From JBBQXK01 sp038251625 (lineage in GTDB: Bacteria > Pseudomonadota > Alphaproteobacteria > Rhodobacterales > Rhodobacteraceae), in NCBI GenBank assembly GCA_038251625.1, contig JBBSBE010000071.1, forward strand, positions 1 through 20,534: DNA of 20,534 nt. The letters run 5' to 3'. The position numbers were made by a program, and so were the translations under genes. Shown piece after piece: positions 1 through 7,466 of this stretch; positions within the stretch are counted from its first letter, which is position 1, and each line of letters begins with the position of its first letter. The notes beneath the pieces are model-generated. The model saw nothing but the letters and a program-made list of their open reading frames with translations. It was not told where the DNA came from and ran no database searches.

Positions 1-65
1 AGGGCCTCGGTCAGCAGGGCGGCCGCGTCGATATCGGCGGGGTGGGATTGGCCGTCGCGGGGCAT
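1..65 (-). CDS. N-terminal fragment of an unidentified protein
   Basis: The reverse strand opens with ATG at 65-63 and reads MPRDGQSHPADIDAAALLTE, then runs off the window edge after about 21 codons. A good Shine-Dalgarno sequence (GAAGGAG, about 7 nt before the ATG) supports a genuine start. The fragment is too short to assign to a family: I see no motif, signal peptide or membrane segment. It would be divergent from the TSUP gene at 212. The gap between them (66-211, 146 bp) holds only an AT-rich patch (TAAAAT at 123-128) that might be a -10 element, with no convincing -35 partner. Confidence 0.55.
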   Translation of the reverse strand, partial: MPRDGQSHPADIDAAALLTEA

Positions 66-211
66 GGCGCGTCTCCTTCGGATGATCCCGCGGATTTAGG
101 GCCTTTGCAGGTGCAGCGCAATTAAAATGCGCCGATGGCAGTGGCAGAGTTTGAAAATGTCGCGGCCGATTTGCACGTGCAGCCCCGTTTGCGGCGCGAT
201 AGGACTGGGCC

Positions 212-982
212 ATGGAAGTCCTGCTCGCCGGTCAAACCCTTGGGGCGGTTGCCCTTGCCGTCGCAATCACGCTTTTTGCGGGCTTCGTGAAGGGCACGGT
301 CGGCTTTGCCATGCCGCTGATCATGATCGGCACGTTTTCGGCCTTTCTGCCGCCGGATGTGGCACTGGCCGGTCTGATCCTGCCCACGCTGTTGACCAAC
401 CTTGTGCAGGCGTTCCGCGATGGCCTGCCCGCAGCACTTGCCAGCGCGCGGGCCTATTGGCGGTTCCTGACCGGCACGCTTGTCTTCATCCTTCTGTCCG
501 CGCCCTTCGTGCAGGTGATCCCCGAAGCGGCTTTTCTTGTGCTCCTCGGCGCGCCCATCACCGCTTATGCCGCGCTGCAACTCGCCGGGCGCAGCCTTGC
601 CATCCGGCTGGAACACCGGGGCCGTGCGGAATGGGCGCTGGGGGTGGTGGGGGGCCTTTACGGCGGCATCTCGGGCGTCTGGGGGCCGCCGCTGATGGTC
701 TATCTTCTGTCCACCGCCGTCCCGAAGGTCGAGATGATGCGGGTGCAGGGTGTCGTTTTCCTCCTGGGCTCGGTCACGCTTCTGGGCGCGCATCTGGCCT
801 CGGGTGTGATGAATGCGGCCACCGTGCCCTTTTCGGCGCTGCTCGCGCTGCCCGCGTTTTGCGGCATGCTGATCGGATACCGCGCGGGCGCACGGCTCGA
901 TCAGGTACGCTTTCGGTGGTGGACACAGGTTCTGCTGGTCCTGACCGGCCTCAACCTCCTGCGCCGTGCCGCCGGTATCTGA
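212..982 (+). CDS. TSUP (TauE/SafE) family membrane exporter/permease
   Basis: This is a 256-residue, very hydrophobic protein of the TauE/SafE (TSUP) family. These inner-membrane proteins move small anions, typically sulfite, sulfoacetate or similar sulfur compounds. Two inverted half-signatures of the family are visible: GFVKGTVGFAMP at residues 24-35 and GLYGGISGVWGPPLMVYL at 148-165, each followed by further membrane segments. I count about seven or eight hydrophobic spans (around 8-24, 31-46, 50-66, 86-101, 107-125, 143-167, 179-198, 206-224 and 237-250, some probably re-entrant). The length is normal for the family. The start ATG has only a weak ribosome site (AGGAC), and no in-frame alternative is better. 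The gene stands alone between a divergent unknown gene and convergent pckA, so the substrate cannot be read from context. Confidence 0.88.
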   Translation: MEVLLAGQTLGAVALAVAITLFAGFVKGTVGFAMPLIMIGTFSAFLPPDVALAGLILPTLLTNLVQAFRDGLPAALASARAYWRFLTGTLVFILLSAPFVQVIPEAAFLVLLGAPITAYAALQLAGRSLAIRLEHRGRAEWALGVVGGLYGGISGVWGPPLMVYLLSTAVPKVEMMRVQGVVFLLGSVTLLGAHLASGVMNAATVPFSALLALPAFCGMLIGYRAGARLDQVRFRWWTQVLLVLTGLNLLRRAAGI

Positions 983-990
983 ACCCGGTC

Positions 991-1046
991 TGCTTCTTCT
1001 TTGCGGAAATATCCCACCGGGGGTGCGGGGGGTGTGAAACCCCCCG
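991..1046 (-). terminator. Hairpin plus conserved-looking tail at the TSUP/pckA convergent junction
   Basis: A strong G/C hairpin lies at 1026-1046: CGGGGGGT pairs with ACCCCCCG around the loop GTGAA, an 8-bp stem. It sits about 26 bp beyond the pckA stop on the minus strand and about 43 bp beyond the TSUP stop on the plus strand, so it could end both transcripts. On the minus strand the stem is followed by GGGATATTTCCGCAAAGAAG (positions 1015-996) rather than a clean U-tract. Terminator function is inferred from position and stem strength. Confidence 0.55.
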
Positions 1047-1072
1047 GCTCCAGCGCCACCCGCCCGTGCGCG

Positions 1073-2671
1073 TCAGCCGATCGCGACAGCCTTCACCGCA
1101 TCGTCGATGTAGGGCACATATTGCGCGAAGTTGTCGGCAAACATCTGCACCAGCTTGGCCGCCTGACGGTCATAGGCCGCCGGGTCGGCCCATGTGGCGC
1201 GCGGATCCAGAAGCACGGTGTCGATCCCCGGCACGGACACCGGCACATCAAAGCCGAAATTGGGATCGCGCCGGAACGCGCCCGCCGTCAGCGACCCGTC
1301 AAGTGCCGCCGTCAAAAGCGCCCGTGTCGCCTTGATCGGCATCCGCCGCCCGGTGCCGTAGGCGCCGCCGGTCCAGCCGGTATTCACCAGCCAGCACGTC
1401 GCACCGTGCCGCGCGATCTTTTCCTGCAGAAGCTTGCCGTAAACCTCGGGGCGGCGCGGCATGAAGGGCGCGCCGAAACAGGTGGAAAAGGTGGGCGTCG
1501 GCTCCGTCACGCCGCGTTCGGTGCCTGCGGCCTTGGCCGTAAAGCCCGACAGGAAGTGATACATCGCCTGCGCCGGGCTCAGCCGCGCGATGGGTGGCAT
1601 CACTCCGAACGCATCGCAGGTCAGCATGATCACGTTCTTTGGGTGCCCGCCCATCCCTGTCGCCGAGGCGTTCGAGATCGCCTCCAGCGGATAGGCACAG
1701 CGCATGTTCTCGGTCAGGCTCTTGTCGGTGAAATCCAGTTCCAGCGTGTCGGGGTCATAGACCATGTTCTCGATCACCGTGCCAAAACGGTGCGTCGTCT
1801 CATAGATCTCGGGCTCTGCCTCGGGGCTGAGGTTGATGGTCTTGGCGTAGCAGCCACCCTCGAAATTGAAGGTTCCGCGCTCGGACCAGCCGTGTTCGTC
1901 GTCGCCGATCAGGGTGCGCTGGGGGTCGGCGGAAAGCGTGGTCTTGCCGGTGCCCGAAAGGCCGAAGAACACCGCCGCCTCTTCCGGTTTGCCGGGCGCG
2001 TGGTTGGCCGAGCAATGCATCGCCATCACGCCCTTCGCCGGCAGAAGGTAGTTCAGCAGCGTGAACACCGATTTCTTGTTCTCGCCCGCATAAGCCGTGT
2101 TGGCGATCAGAATGCGCTTGCGGTCAAACTGCATGGCGATGACCGTCTCGGTGCGGCAGCCATGGCGGGCGGGATCGGCCTTGAACGTGGGGCAGTTCAG
2201 GATCGTCCATTCCGGCACGAACGTATCAAGTTCCTCCCGCGTGGGGCGGCGCAGCAGGTGGCGGATGAAAAGGCCGTGCCAGGCCAGTTCCGTCACCACC
2301 CGCACATCCAGCCGGTGCGCAGGATCGGCGCCCGCGTAAAGATCCTGCACCACGTAATCGCGGCCCTTCATGTGGGCCAGCATGTCAGCCTCCAGCCGGT
2401 CAAAGGCGTCGGGCGTCATGGGGGCGTTGTTGTCCCACCAGATGCTGCCCTCGACCGCAGGGGTGCGCACCACGAACTTGTCTTTCGGCGAACGGCCGGT
2501 GAACTGCCCGGTAGTGCACAGGAACGCCCCGCCGATCCCCAACTGCCCCTCGCCCCGCGCGACCGCCATTTCCACCAGCTGTGGTTCGATCAGGTTGTAG
2601 GCCACCGATCGAAGGCCCGTGATGCCTTGATGGTCGAGGGTCAGGCCGGGATTGACGCGTCCGTGGGTCAT
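1073..2671 (-). CDS. pckA: Phosphoenolpyruvate carboxykinase (ATP)
   Basis: This is ATP-dependent PEP carboxykinase, which converts oxaloacetate plus ATP to PEP, CO2 and ADP, the first committed cytosolic step of gluconeogenesis. The protein has 532 residues, the usual length. Visible signatures: GRSPKDKF at 59-66 (substrate-binding Arg60), the kinase-1a P-loop GLSGTGKTTLS at 237-247, the metal-binding kinase-2 stretch LIGDDEHGW at 254-262, and the adenine-region block TGWTGGAYGTG at 431-441. I chose the ATG at 2671 because it follows an AAGGGG ribosome site and gives the family N-terminus; the upstream in-frame ATG at 2755 would add 28 unsupported residues. The gene is divergent from chvI, with a 325-bp shared control region carrying candidate LacI-type operators. 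The chvIG-pckA neighbourhood is also known in Rhizobiales. Confidence 0.98.
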   Translation of the reverse strand: MTHGRVNPGLTLDHQGITGLRSVAYNLIEPQLVEMAVARGEGQLGIGGAFLCTTGQFTGRSPKDKFVVRTPAVEGSIWWDNNAPMTPDAFDRLEADMLAHMKGRDYVVQDLYAGADPAHRLDVRVVTELAWHGLFIRHLLRRPTREELDTFVPEWTILNCPTFKADPARHGCRTETVIAMQFDRKRILIANTAYAGENKKSVFTLLNYLLPAKGVMAMHCSANHAPGKPEEAAVFFGLSGTGKTTLSADPQRTLIGDDEHGWSERGTFNFEGGCYAKTINLSPEAEPEIYETTHRFGTVIENMVYDPDTLELDFTDKSLTENMRCAYPLEAISNASATGMGGHPKNVIMLTCDAFGVMPPIARLSPAQAMYHFLSGFTAKAAGTERGVTEPTPTFSTCFGAPFMPRRPEVYGKLLQEKIARHGATCWLVNTGWTGGAYGTGRRMPIKATRALLTAALDGSLTAGAFRRDPNFGFDVPVSVPGIDTVLLDPRATWADPAAYDRQAAKLVQMFADNFAQYVPYIDDAVKAVAIG

Positions 2672-2741
2672 TGTGGGGCACCCCTTTGTCTTTGGCCGAT
2701 AGGTTGCGGTGACGGGGCATCGGCGTGGCCCCCATGGCGCC

Positions 2742-2747
2742 CTATAA
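2742..2747 (-). promoter_or_regulatory. Possible pckA -10 element
   Basis: On the minus strand TTATAG lies here, which would place transcription initiation near 2735 and give a leader of roughly 65 nt before the pckA ATG at 2671. The best -35 partner (GTTCCT, 16 bp away) is poor, so the promoter would need an activator or my assignment is wrong. The paired repeats at 2785-2817 begin about 38 bp upstream of this element. Confidence 0.25.
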
Positions 2748-2784
2748 CATGGCATTTTTCCAAAGGAACTGCGGCCCGGGGCCC

Positions 2785-2817
2785 GTTAGCGCAATCAACC
2801 GCAGGTTAGCGCAATCA
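2785..2817. promoter_or_regulatory. Tandem 13-bp repeats, candidate LacI-family operator pair
   Basis: GTTAGCGCAATCA occurs twice and exactly, at 2785-2797 and 2805-2817, spaced 20 bp start to start, about two helical turns. Each copy is an imperfect palindrome centred on GCGC (GTTAGCGC/AATC), the form of a LacI-family half-symmetric operator. In alphaproteobacteria pckA is known to be controlled by the LacI-type regulator PckR (S. meliloti) or CceR (R. sphaeroides). Assigning these repeats to that regulator is inference; the exact repetition and phasing are seen directly. Confidence 0.5.
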
Positions 2818-2924
2818 CGGGCGGAGGATCGCCCCACATGCGCCCGAGTGAGGCAAATTAGTCAAACATTGAGAATTTCGCCGTCTCCTGACAAGGGCAG
2901 GGCGGGGTGATTCGCAGTTAGCAG

Positions 2925-2953
2925 TTGATTCTGGGCACCCAAAACAAGATGAT
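2925..2953 (+). promoter_or_regulatory. Candidate chvI promoter
   Basis: TTGATT (2925-2930), a 17-bp spacer and GATGAT (2948-2953) each match the sigma-70 consensus at four of six positions. They would give a leader of roughly 40 nt before the chvI ATG at 2997. The surrounding DNA is noticeably less GC-rich than the genes. This is the best pair I found, but not a strong one. Confidence 0.3.
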
Positions 2954-2996
2954 GTTACAAAACGAACAACAAATGAGCAGTATAGGGAATTCAGCC

Positions 2997-3698
2997 ATGT
3001 CGAGGATAGCCCTCGTTGACGATGACAGGAATATCCTGACGTCCGTTGCGATGACACTGGAAGCCGAAGGCTTTGAAGTGGAAACCTACAATGACGGGCA
3101 GTCTGCCTTTGATGCCTTCACGCGTCGCCTGCCCGATATGGCGGTGCTCGACATCAAGATGCCGCGCATGGACGGGATGGACCTGCTGCAGCGGCTGCGC
3201 CAGAAAACCTCGATGCCGATCATCTTCCTGACGTCCAAGGATGACGAGATCGACGAAGTGCTGGGCCTGCGCATGGGCGCCGACGACTATGTGAAGAAGC
3301 CCTTTTCACAGCGTCTGCTGGTCGAACGCATCCGTGCCCTGCTGCGCCGGCAAGAGGCGATTGCCACCGGCGAAGTCGCGGTGACCGAAGAAACCAAGAT
3401 CATGGAGCGGGGCCAGCTGAAGATGGATCCGCTGCGCCACGCCGTGACCTGGAAGGGAAATGACGTGTCGCTGACGGTTACGGAATTCCTGCTGTTGCAG
3501 GCGCTGGCACAGCGCCCCGGCTTTGTGAAGAGCCGCGATCAGCTGATGGATGTGGCCTACGACGATCAGGTCTACGTCGATGACCGGACCATTGACAGCC
3601 ACATCAAGCGCCTGCGCAAGAAGATGCGCACCGCCGATACCGACTTCTCGGCCATCGAAACGCTCTACGGCATCGGCTATCGCTACAACGAAGAGTAA
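2997..3698 (+). CDS. chvI: Two-component response regulator ChvI (OmpR family)
   Basis: This is a 233-residue OmpR/PhoB-type response regulator, the DNA-binding partner of the ChvG kinase that controls envelope, acid and exopolysaccharide responses in alphaproteobacteria. The receiver domain spans about 1-120: acidic pocket D8-D10, phospho-acceptor Asp52 in LDIKMPRMDG, Thr79 and Lys101 in VKKPF. A winged-helix output domain follows at about 130-230, ending in the typical IETLYGIGYRY. I start at 2997 because AGGGA lies about 9 nt upstream and MSRIALVDDD is the expected N-terminus. Upstream in-frame ATGs (2973, 2952, 2949) lack ribosome sites and would add unconserved residues. It is the first gene of the chvI-chvG-hprK-rapZ-manX-ptsH run, with 6 nt before chvG. 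Confidence 0.96.
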   Translation: MSRIALVDDDRNILTSVAMTLEAEGFEVETYNDGQSAFDAFTRRLPDMAVLDIKMPRMDGMDLLQRLRQKTSMPIIFLTSKDDEIDEVLGLRMGADDYVKKPFSQRLLVERIRALLRRQEAIATGEVAVTEETKIMERGQLKMDPLRHAVTWKGNDVSLTVTEFLLLQALAQRPGFVKSRDQLMDVAYDDQVYVDDRTIDSHIKRLRKKMRTADTDFSAIETLYGIGYRYNEE

Positions 3699-3704
3699 GG
3701 TGCC

Positions 3705-5420
3705 ATGACCGTGGGCATGCGCCTGTCGGAGGGTGAAGCGCGGCCACGCAAAAGCGGGCAGGTGCTTCTGGGTGAGGATTGGGAAGCGCCGGAAGGCGTG
3801 GTCCAGCCCGAACTGCGCGATCAGCGCGGGCGGCACGGCTTTGCCTCGCTCAACCGCTCGCCTCTCGCACGCAAGATCATCATATTCAACATGCTGGCGC
3901 TGGTGGTGCTGGTCGCGGGTGTTCTGTTCATGAACCCGTTCCGCGACAGCCTTGTCATCCAGCGCGAGCAGGGCCTTGTCACCGAGGCACGGCTTGTGGC
4001 CGCCGTGTTCGAGGCGCAACTGCCCGCCGCTGGCCTGCCGCGCCTGTCGGCCAGCGGGATCGATGTTCTGCGCACGCTGGACGCGGTGTCGGTCGGTCCT
4101 GGCGTCGATGTCTTCGTCTTCGATCCCAACGGCCAGCTTCTGGGCCGTGCCGAAGGTGCGCCCCGCTCGGCCGCCGTGCCCGATGACAGCGACGGCTCCA
4201 CCGTCATCACCGATTTCCTCAATGGCGTGTGGGAAGCGGTGTCGGGCCTTTTGACATCCGAACGCGGGTCCGGCCCCAAGATCGACGGCGAGGGGCTGGC
4301 GCGCGCGCTGATGCCCAAGGCGGCAGAAGGCGGCACGGCGGTGAATACGGGGCGTGATCCCTCGGGCGGCGCCCTCTTTTCTGTCGCGACCCCGGTAAGC
4401 CGCGATGGCCGCGTGATCGGGATCGTGTCTCTCACCTCTGCGGAGGGAGAGATTGACCGGCTGGTGCGGCACGAACGGGAACAGGTCTTGCAGATGTTCG
4501 TCGTGGCGCTCCTGGTCTCGATCGGCCTCAGCCTCGTGCTGGCCTCCACCATTGCCAATCCCCTGTCCGACCTGGCGGCCGCGGCCGAGCTTGGGCGCGA
4601 CCGTGATGCCCGCAAGATGGCGCCGGGGCGCGTGCGCATCCCCGATCTGACCGCGCGGCCCGATGAGATCGGCCGACTTTCCATCGCCATGCGCGGCATG
4701 GTTGCGGCGCTTTATGACCGGATCGACGCGAACGAACAATTCGCTGCCGACGTGGCGCACGAGATCAAGAACCCGCTCGCCTCGCTGCGCTCTGCGGTGG
4801 GCAGCCTGCGCTTCGTGAAGAAAGAGGAAAGCCGCGAAAAGCTGCTTGATGTGATCGAGCATGACGTGCGCCGCCTCGACCGCCTGGTCAGCGATATCTC
4901 CAACGCCTCGCGGCTGGACAGCGAGCTTGTGAAGGAAGAGGAAGAGCAGTTCGACCTGCTCAAGACCATCGGAAATATCGGCGAATATCTGGGCAAGCAG
5001 GCGGGCGAGAAAGGTGTCGATTTCATCACCGACCTGCCCTCCGGCCCGATTCTGATCAGCGGACTGGAAGCGCGGCTGGCGCAGGTGTTCGTGAACCTCA
5101 TCACCAACGCGATTTCCTTCTGCGAAGAGGGTGACGCCGTGCGCGTCTGGGCGCGGCGGCGGGAAAACCGGGTGCTTGTGGTGGTCGAGGATACCGGTCC
5201 GGGCATCCCCGAAGAGGCGCTGACCAAAGTGTTCAAGCGCTTTTATTCCGAACGCCCCGTTGTCCAGTTCGGCAACCATTCCGGCCTTGGCCTTGCCATC
5301 TCGAAACAGATCGTCGAGGCGCATGGCGGCGTGATCTGGGCCGAGAATATCCGCCCGACCACAGCCGATGCCACGTCCGAACCCCTGGGCGCCCGCTTCG
5401 TGGTGGGCCTGCCGGTGTGA
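3705..5420 (+). CDS. chvG: Sensor histidine kinase ChvG
   Basis: This 571-residue inner-membrane kinase autophosphorylates and passes phosphate to ChvI. It has an N-terminal cytoplasmic tail of about 55 residues, a first membrane span at about 57-76, a periplasmic sensor of about 180 residues, a second span at about 262-282, and a HAMP linker at about 283-338. The dimerization domain carries the phospho-acceptor His352 in DVAHEIKNPLAS. The ATPase domain shows the N box NLITNA (464-469), G1 DTGPGIP (496-502), F-box KVFKRFY and G2 GLGLAIS (527-533). The N-box residue usually Asp (NLIDNA) is Thr here, while the catalytic Asn468 is kept. The long N-terminal tail is normal for ChvG. TAAGG of the preceding stop region serves as ribosome site. 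Its stop overlaps the hprK start by 3 nt within GTGTGA. Confidence 0.96.
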   Translation: MTVGMRLSEGEARPRKSGQVLLGEDWEAPEGVVQPELRDQRGRHGFASLNRSPLARKIIIFNMLALVVLVAGVLFMNPFRDSLVIQREQGLVTEARLVAAVFEAQLPAAGLPRLSASGIDVLRTLDAVSVGPGVDVFVFDPNGQLLGRAEGAPRSAAVPDDSDGSTVITDFLNGVWEAVSGLLTSERGSGPKIDGEGLARALMPKAAEGGTAVNTGRDPSGGALFSVATPVSRDGRVIGIVSLTSAEGEIDRLVRHEREQVLQMFVVALLVSIGLSLVLASTIANPLSDLAAAAELGRDRDARKMAPGRVRIPDLTARPDEIGRLSIAMRGMVAALYDRIDANEQFAADVAHEIKNPLASLRSAVGSLRFVKKEESREKLLDVIEHDVRRLDRLVSDISNASRLDSELVKEEEEQFDLLKTIGNIGEYLGKQAGEKGVDFITDLPSGPILISGLEARLAQVFVNLITNAISFCEEGDAVRVWARRRENRVLVVVEDTGPGIPEEALTKVFKRFYSERPVVQFGNHSGLGLAISKQIVEAHGGVIWAENIRPTTADATSEPLGARFVVGLPV

Positions 5421-5851
5421 ACGGCGGCGCGGCCAGCCAAGTGATTCATGCCACCTGCGTGGCCGACGGGCCGGATCGTGCGCTCCTTCTTCTCGGCCCG
5501 TCGGGATCGGGCAAATCATCGCTTGCGCTGCAACTGATCGCCCTTGGGCTGGTGCTCGTGGCCGACGACAGGACCGAGCTTTCGCCGACCGACGCGGGCC
5601 TGATCGCGCGCTGCCCCGCCGCGATCCAAGGTCTGATCGAGGCGCGGGGGCTTGGCATCCTGCATGCCCCCACCTTGCCGCACGCCCGCGTGACGCTGGC
5701 CGTCGACCTTGCCACACAAGAGCCGGACCGTCTGCCGCCGCATCGCAGCATTGTGTTTTGCGAACATACCGTCGATCTTGTCCTTGCAACGGAAGGCCCC
5801 CATTTTGCAGCTGCGCTTGTGGTGGCGCTGCGGCATGGCCGGGCGGCGTGA
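5417..5851 (+). CDS. hprK: Short HPr kinase/phosphorylase (C-terminal kinase domain only)
   Basis: This protein phosphorylates HPr on its regulatory serine (and in some species reverses it), linking metabolite state to PTS output. It has 144 residues, about half the Firmicute enzyme: it lacks the N-terminal domain and starts directly in the P-loop kinase domain, as alphaproteobacterial HprK does. Walker A is GPSGSGKSS (27-35), the metal-binding acidic pair is Asp50-Asp51 in VADDRTEL, and the HprK signature EARGLGIL is at 75-82. The start is GTG at 5417, overlapping the chvG stop (GTGTGA), implying translational coupling. A second in-frame GTG at 5441 would remove eight poorly conserved residues and cannot be excluded. 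rapZ starts 19 nt downstream, and its HPr substrate is encoded in the same run. Confidence 0.93.
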   Translation: MNGGAASQVIHATCVADGPDRALLLLGPSGSGKSSLALQLIALGLVLVADDRTELSPTDAGLIARCPAAIQGLIEARGLGILHAPTLPHARVTLAVDLATQEPDRLPPHRSIVFCEHTVDLVLATEGPHFAAALVVALRHGRAA

Positions 5852-5870
5852 CAGCAGACCGAAGGGGGAT

Positions 5871-6773
5871 ATGGCCGAAAGCCTCGAGCATCGCATCGTC
5901 CTTGTCACCGGCCCCTCGGGCGCCGGGCGGACAACGGCTATTCGCGCGCTGGAGGATCTTGGCTACGAAGTGATCGACAACCTGCCGCTCAGCCTCATCC
6001 CGCGCCTGATGGACGGTCCTCCGCTTGCGCGGCCCATCGCCCTTGGCCTTGATGTGCGCAACCGTGATTTCAACGCCACGGCGCTGATCGAATTGATCGA
6101 CCGGTTGACGCGCGATCCGACCGTCGCGCTCGAGGTGATCTATATCGATTGCGCACCAGGCGAGCTGATCCGGCGCTACAGCGAAACCCGCCGCCGCCAC
6201 CCCCTCGCCCCCGCCGCCACGCCCGCCGAGGGGATCGAGCGCGAGGTTGACCTGCTCGCCCCCATCCGGGTGCGCGCCGACCACCTGATCGACACGTCAG
6301 AGATGTCGCCGCACGACCTCAAGGCCGAGGTGGCGCTCTGGTTCGCGCAGGGGCAGGGGCCAAGGCTCGCGCTGTCGCTGCAAAGCTTTTCCTACAAGCG
6401 CGGGCTGCCGCGCGGGCTGGACATGGTGTTCGACTGTCGCTTCCTCGCCAACCCGCATTGGGACGCCGACCTGCGCCCCCGCGACGGGCGCGACCCGGCC
6501 GTCGCGGCCTTCGTGGCTGCCGATCCGCGCTTTGCCGAGTTTTACGTCAAGCTCGCCGATATGGTGAATTTCCTCCTTCCGGCACAACTGCAGGAGGGTA
6601 AGGCGCACCTTGCCATCGGCTTTGGCTGTACCGGCGGGCAACACCGGTCGGTCGCTGTGGTGGAAAAGCTTGCAGCACAACTTGCGGATGGTGGCTGGCC
6701 GGTGTCAAAACGTCATCGTGAACTGGAACGCAAGGCGACGGTGGCCCTGCCAGACAAGGTGAGCGGCGCGTGA
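5871..6773 (+). CDS. rapZ: RapZ/YvcJ-family nucleotide-binding protein
   Basis: This is a 300-residue RapZ (YvcJ/YhbJ) protein. In E. coli RapZ binds small RNAs and controls GlmS synthesis; the role in alphaproteobacteria is less certain. The N-terminal P-loop domain shows GPSGAGRTT (14-22) followed by the family block DLGYEVIDNLP (29-39). The C-terminal domain shows SFSYKRGLPRGLDMVFDCRF, the NPHW motif and GCTGGQHRS (252-260), all diagnostic. The Walker A lysine is replaced by arginine (Arg20), which may change ATP or GTP handling. I start at 5871 because AAGGGGG sits immediately upstream; an in-frame ATG at 5835 lies inside hprK without a ribosome site. Its stop overlaps the manX start by 4 nt (GTGA). 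Confidence 0.95.
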   Translation: MAESLEHRIVLVTGPSGAGRTTAIRALEDLGYEVIDNLPLSLIPRLMDGPPLARPIALGLDVRNRDFNATALIELIDRLTRDPTVALEVIYIDCAPGELIRRYSETRRRHPLAPAATPAEGIEREVDLLAPIRVRADHLIDTSEMSPHDLKAEVALWFAQGQGPRLALSLQSFSYKRGLPRGLDMVFDCRFLANPHWDADLRPRDGRDPAVAAFVAADPRFAEFYVKLADMVNFLLPAQLQEGKAHLAIGFGCTGGQHRSVAVVEKLAAQLADGGWPVSKRHRELERKATVALPDKVSGA

Positions 6774-7171
6774 TCGGCATCGTCATCGTGGCCCATGGGG
6801 GCCTAGCACGGGAATATCTCGCTGCGGTCGAGCATGTGGTGGGCCGACAGCCCGGCATGGTGGCCATCGCGATCGAGGATGATCATGACCGCAGCGACAA
6901 GCAGGATGAAATCTGCCGCGCAGCCAATGATGTGGATCAAGGCCAGGGCGTCCTGGTGGTGACCGACATGTTTGGCGGCTCGCCCTCCAACCTGTCGCTG
7001 CCCGCCTGCATCGGGCGCGACCGACGCATCCTTTACGGTGCCAATCTGCCCATGCTGATCAAGCTTGCCAAATCCCGCGACCTGAAGGTGAACGAGGCGG
7101 TGACGCTGGCGCTGGATGCAGGCCGCAAATACATCAACAGCCTTGATTTGGGCAGCGGCGAGCGGCCATGA
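6770..7171 (+). CDS. manX: PTS EIIA component, mannose family (ManX-type)
   Basis: This 133-residue cytosolic EIIA domain of the mannose/fructose/sorbose PTS family accepts phosphate from HPr at His9 (IVAHG). Asp65 in TDMFGGSPSN is the conserved residue beside the active-site His. No EIIB, EIIC or EIID partner lies in the window, so it probably has a regulatory rather than a transport role, as described for ManX in Sinorhizobium, where the PTS also lacks sugar permeases. The start is GTG at 6770, overlapping the rapZ stop (GTGA), and its end overlaps the ptsH start (ATGA at 7168). Both junctions suggest coupled translation. Confidence 0.93.
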   Translation: MIGIVIVAHGGLAREYLAAVEHVVGRQPGMVAIAIEDDHDRSDKQDEICRAANDVDQGQGVLVVTDMFGGSPSNLSLPACIGRDRRILYGANLPMLIKLAKSRDLKVNEAVTLALDAGRKYINSLDLGSGERP

Positions 7172-7437
7172 CTGTCGCCATGCTTCAGATCGTCAACGAA
7201 AAGGGCCTTCACGCCCGCGCTTCCGCAAAGTTTGTCGAAGTGGTCGAGCGGTTTGACGCCGAGGCAGAGGTCCGCAAGGACGGGCACAGCACATCGGGCG
7301 ATTCCATCATGGGGCTTTTGATGTTGGCAGCAACGCGCGGAACGACTATTGAGGTCGTAACCAGCGGGGCCGAGGCGGAACCGCTGGCCGAGGCGCTGGC
7401 AGCGCTCGTCGCCGCCAAGTTCGGCGAAGAGTTCTGA
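7168..7437 (+). CDS. ptsH: Phosphocarrier protein HPr
   Basis: This 89-residue HPr is the small phosphocarrier that takes phosphate from enzyme I on His15 and hands it to EIIA. The active-site stretch is KGLHARASAKF with His15. The regulatory serine is Ser46 in GDSIMGLLML, the site HprK modifies. Both residues fall at exactly the canonical positions, which supports the start at 7168 over the internal Met5. The family length is 85-90. Having hprK, manX and ptsH in one translationally coupled run with chvIG means the kinase, its target and the phosphate acceptor are made together. Enzyme I is not in this window. Confidence 0.96.
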   Translation: MTVAMLQIVNEKGLHARASAKFVEVVERFDAEAEVRKDGHSTSGDSIMGLLMLAATRGTTIEVVTSGAEAEPLAEALAALVAAKFGEEF

Positions 7438-7466
7438 GCCCGCGCGCCCCCGGGGAGAGACAGGGC

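Larger units (their letters stand above)
2672..2996. promoter_or_regulatory. Divergent pckA/chvI control region
   Basis: This 325-bp gap has no supportable gene. From the pckA side it holds the pckA ribosome site, an AT-rich segment at 2742-2760 with a possible minus-strand -10 (TTATAG), a GC-rich patch at 2771-2784, and the paired TTAGCGC repeats at 2785-2817. A lower-GC tract from 2855 to 2996 leads into chvI. Both genes must be driven from here. The repeats lie nearer to the putative pckA promoter than to the chvI start. Confidence 0.7.

Noticed and set aside
1001..2809. A 602-codon plus-strand open frame across pckA
   Set aside because: It mirrors pckA codon for codon, has an antisense-type composition and no recognisable domain.
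3306..6284. A 992-codon open frame on the minus strand across chvI, chvG, hprK and rapZ
   Set aside because: It is fully antisense to four confidently identified genes, has no family motifs or ribosome site and shows the Arg/His/Gly/Gln-rich composition typical of antisense frames in GC-rich DNA.
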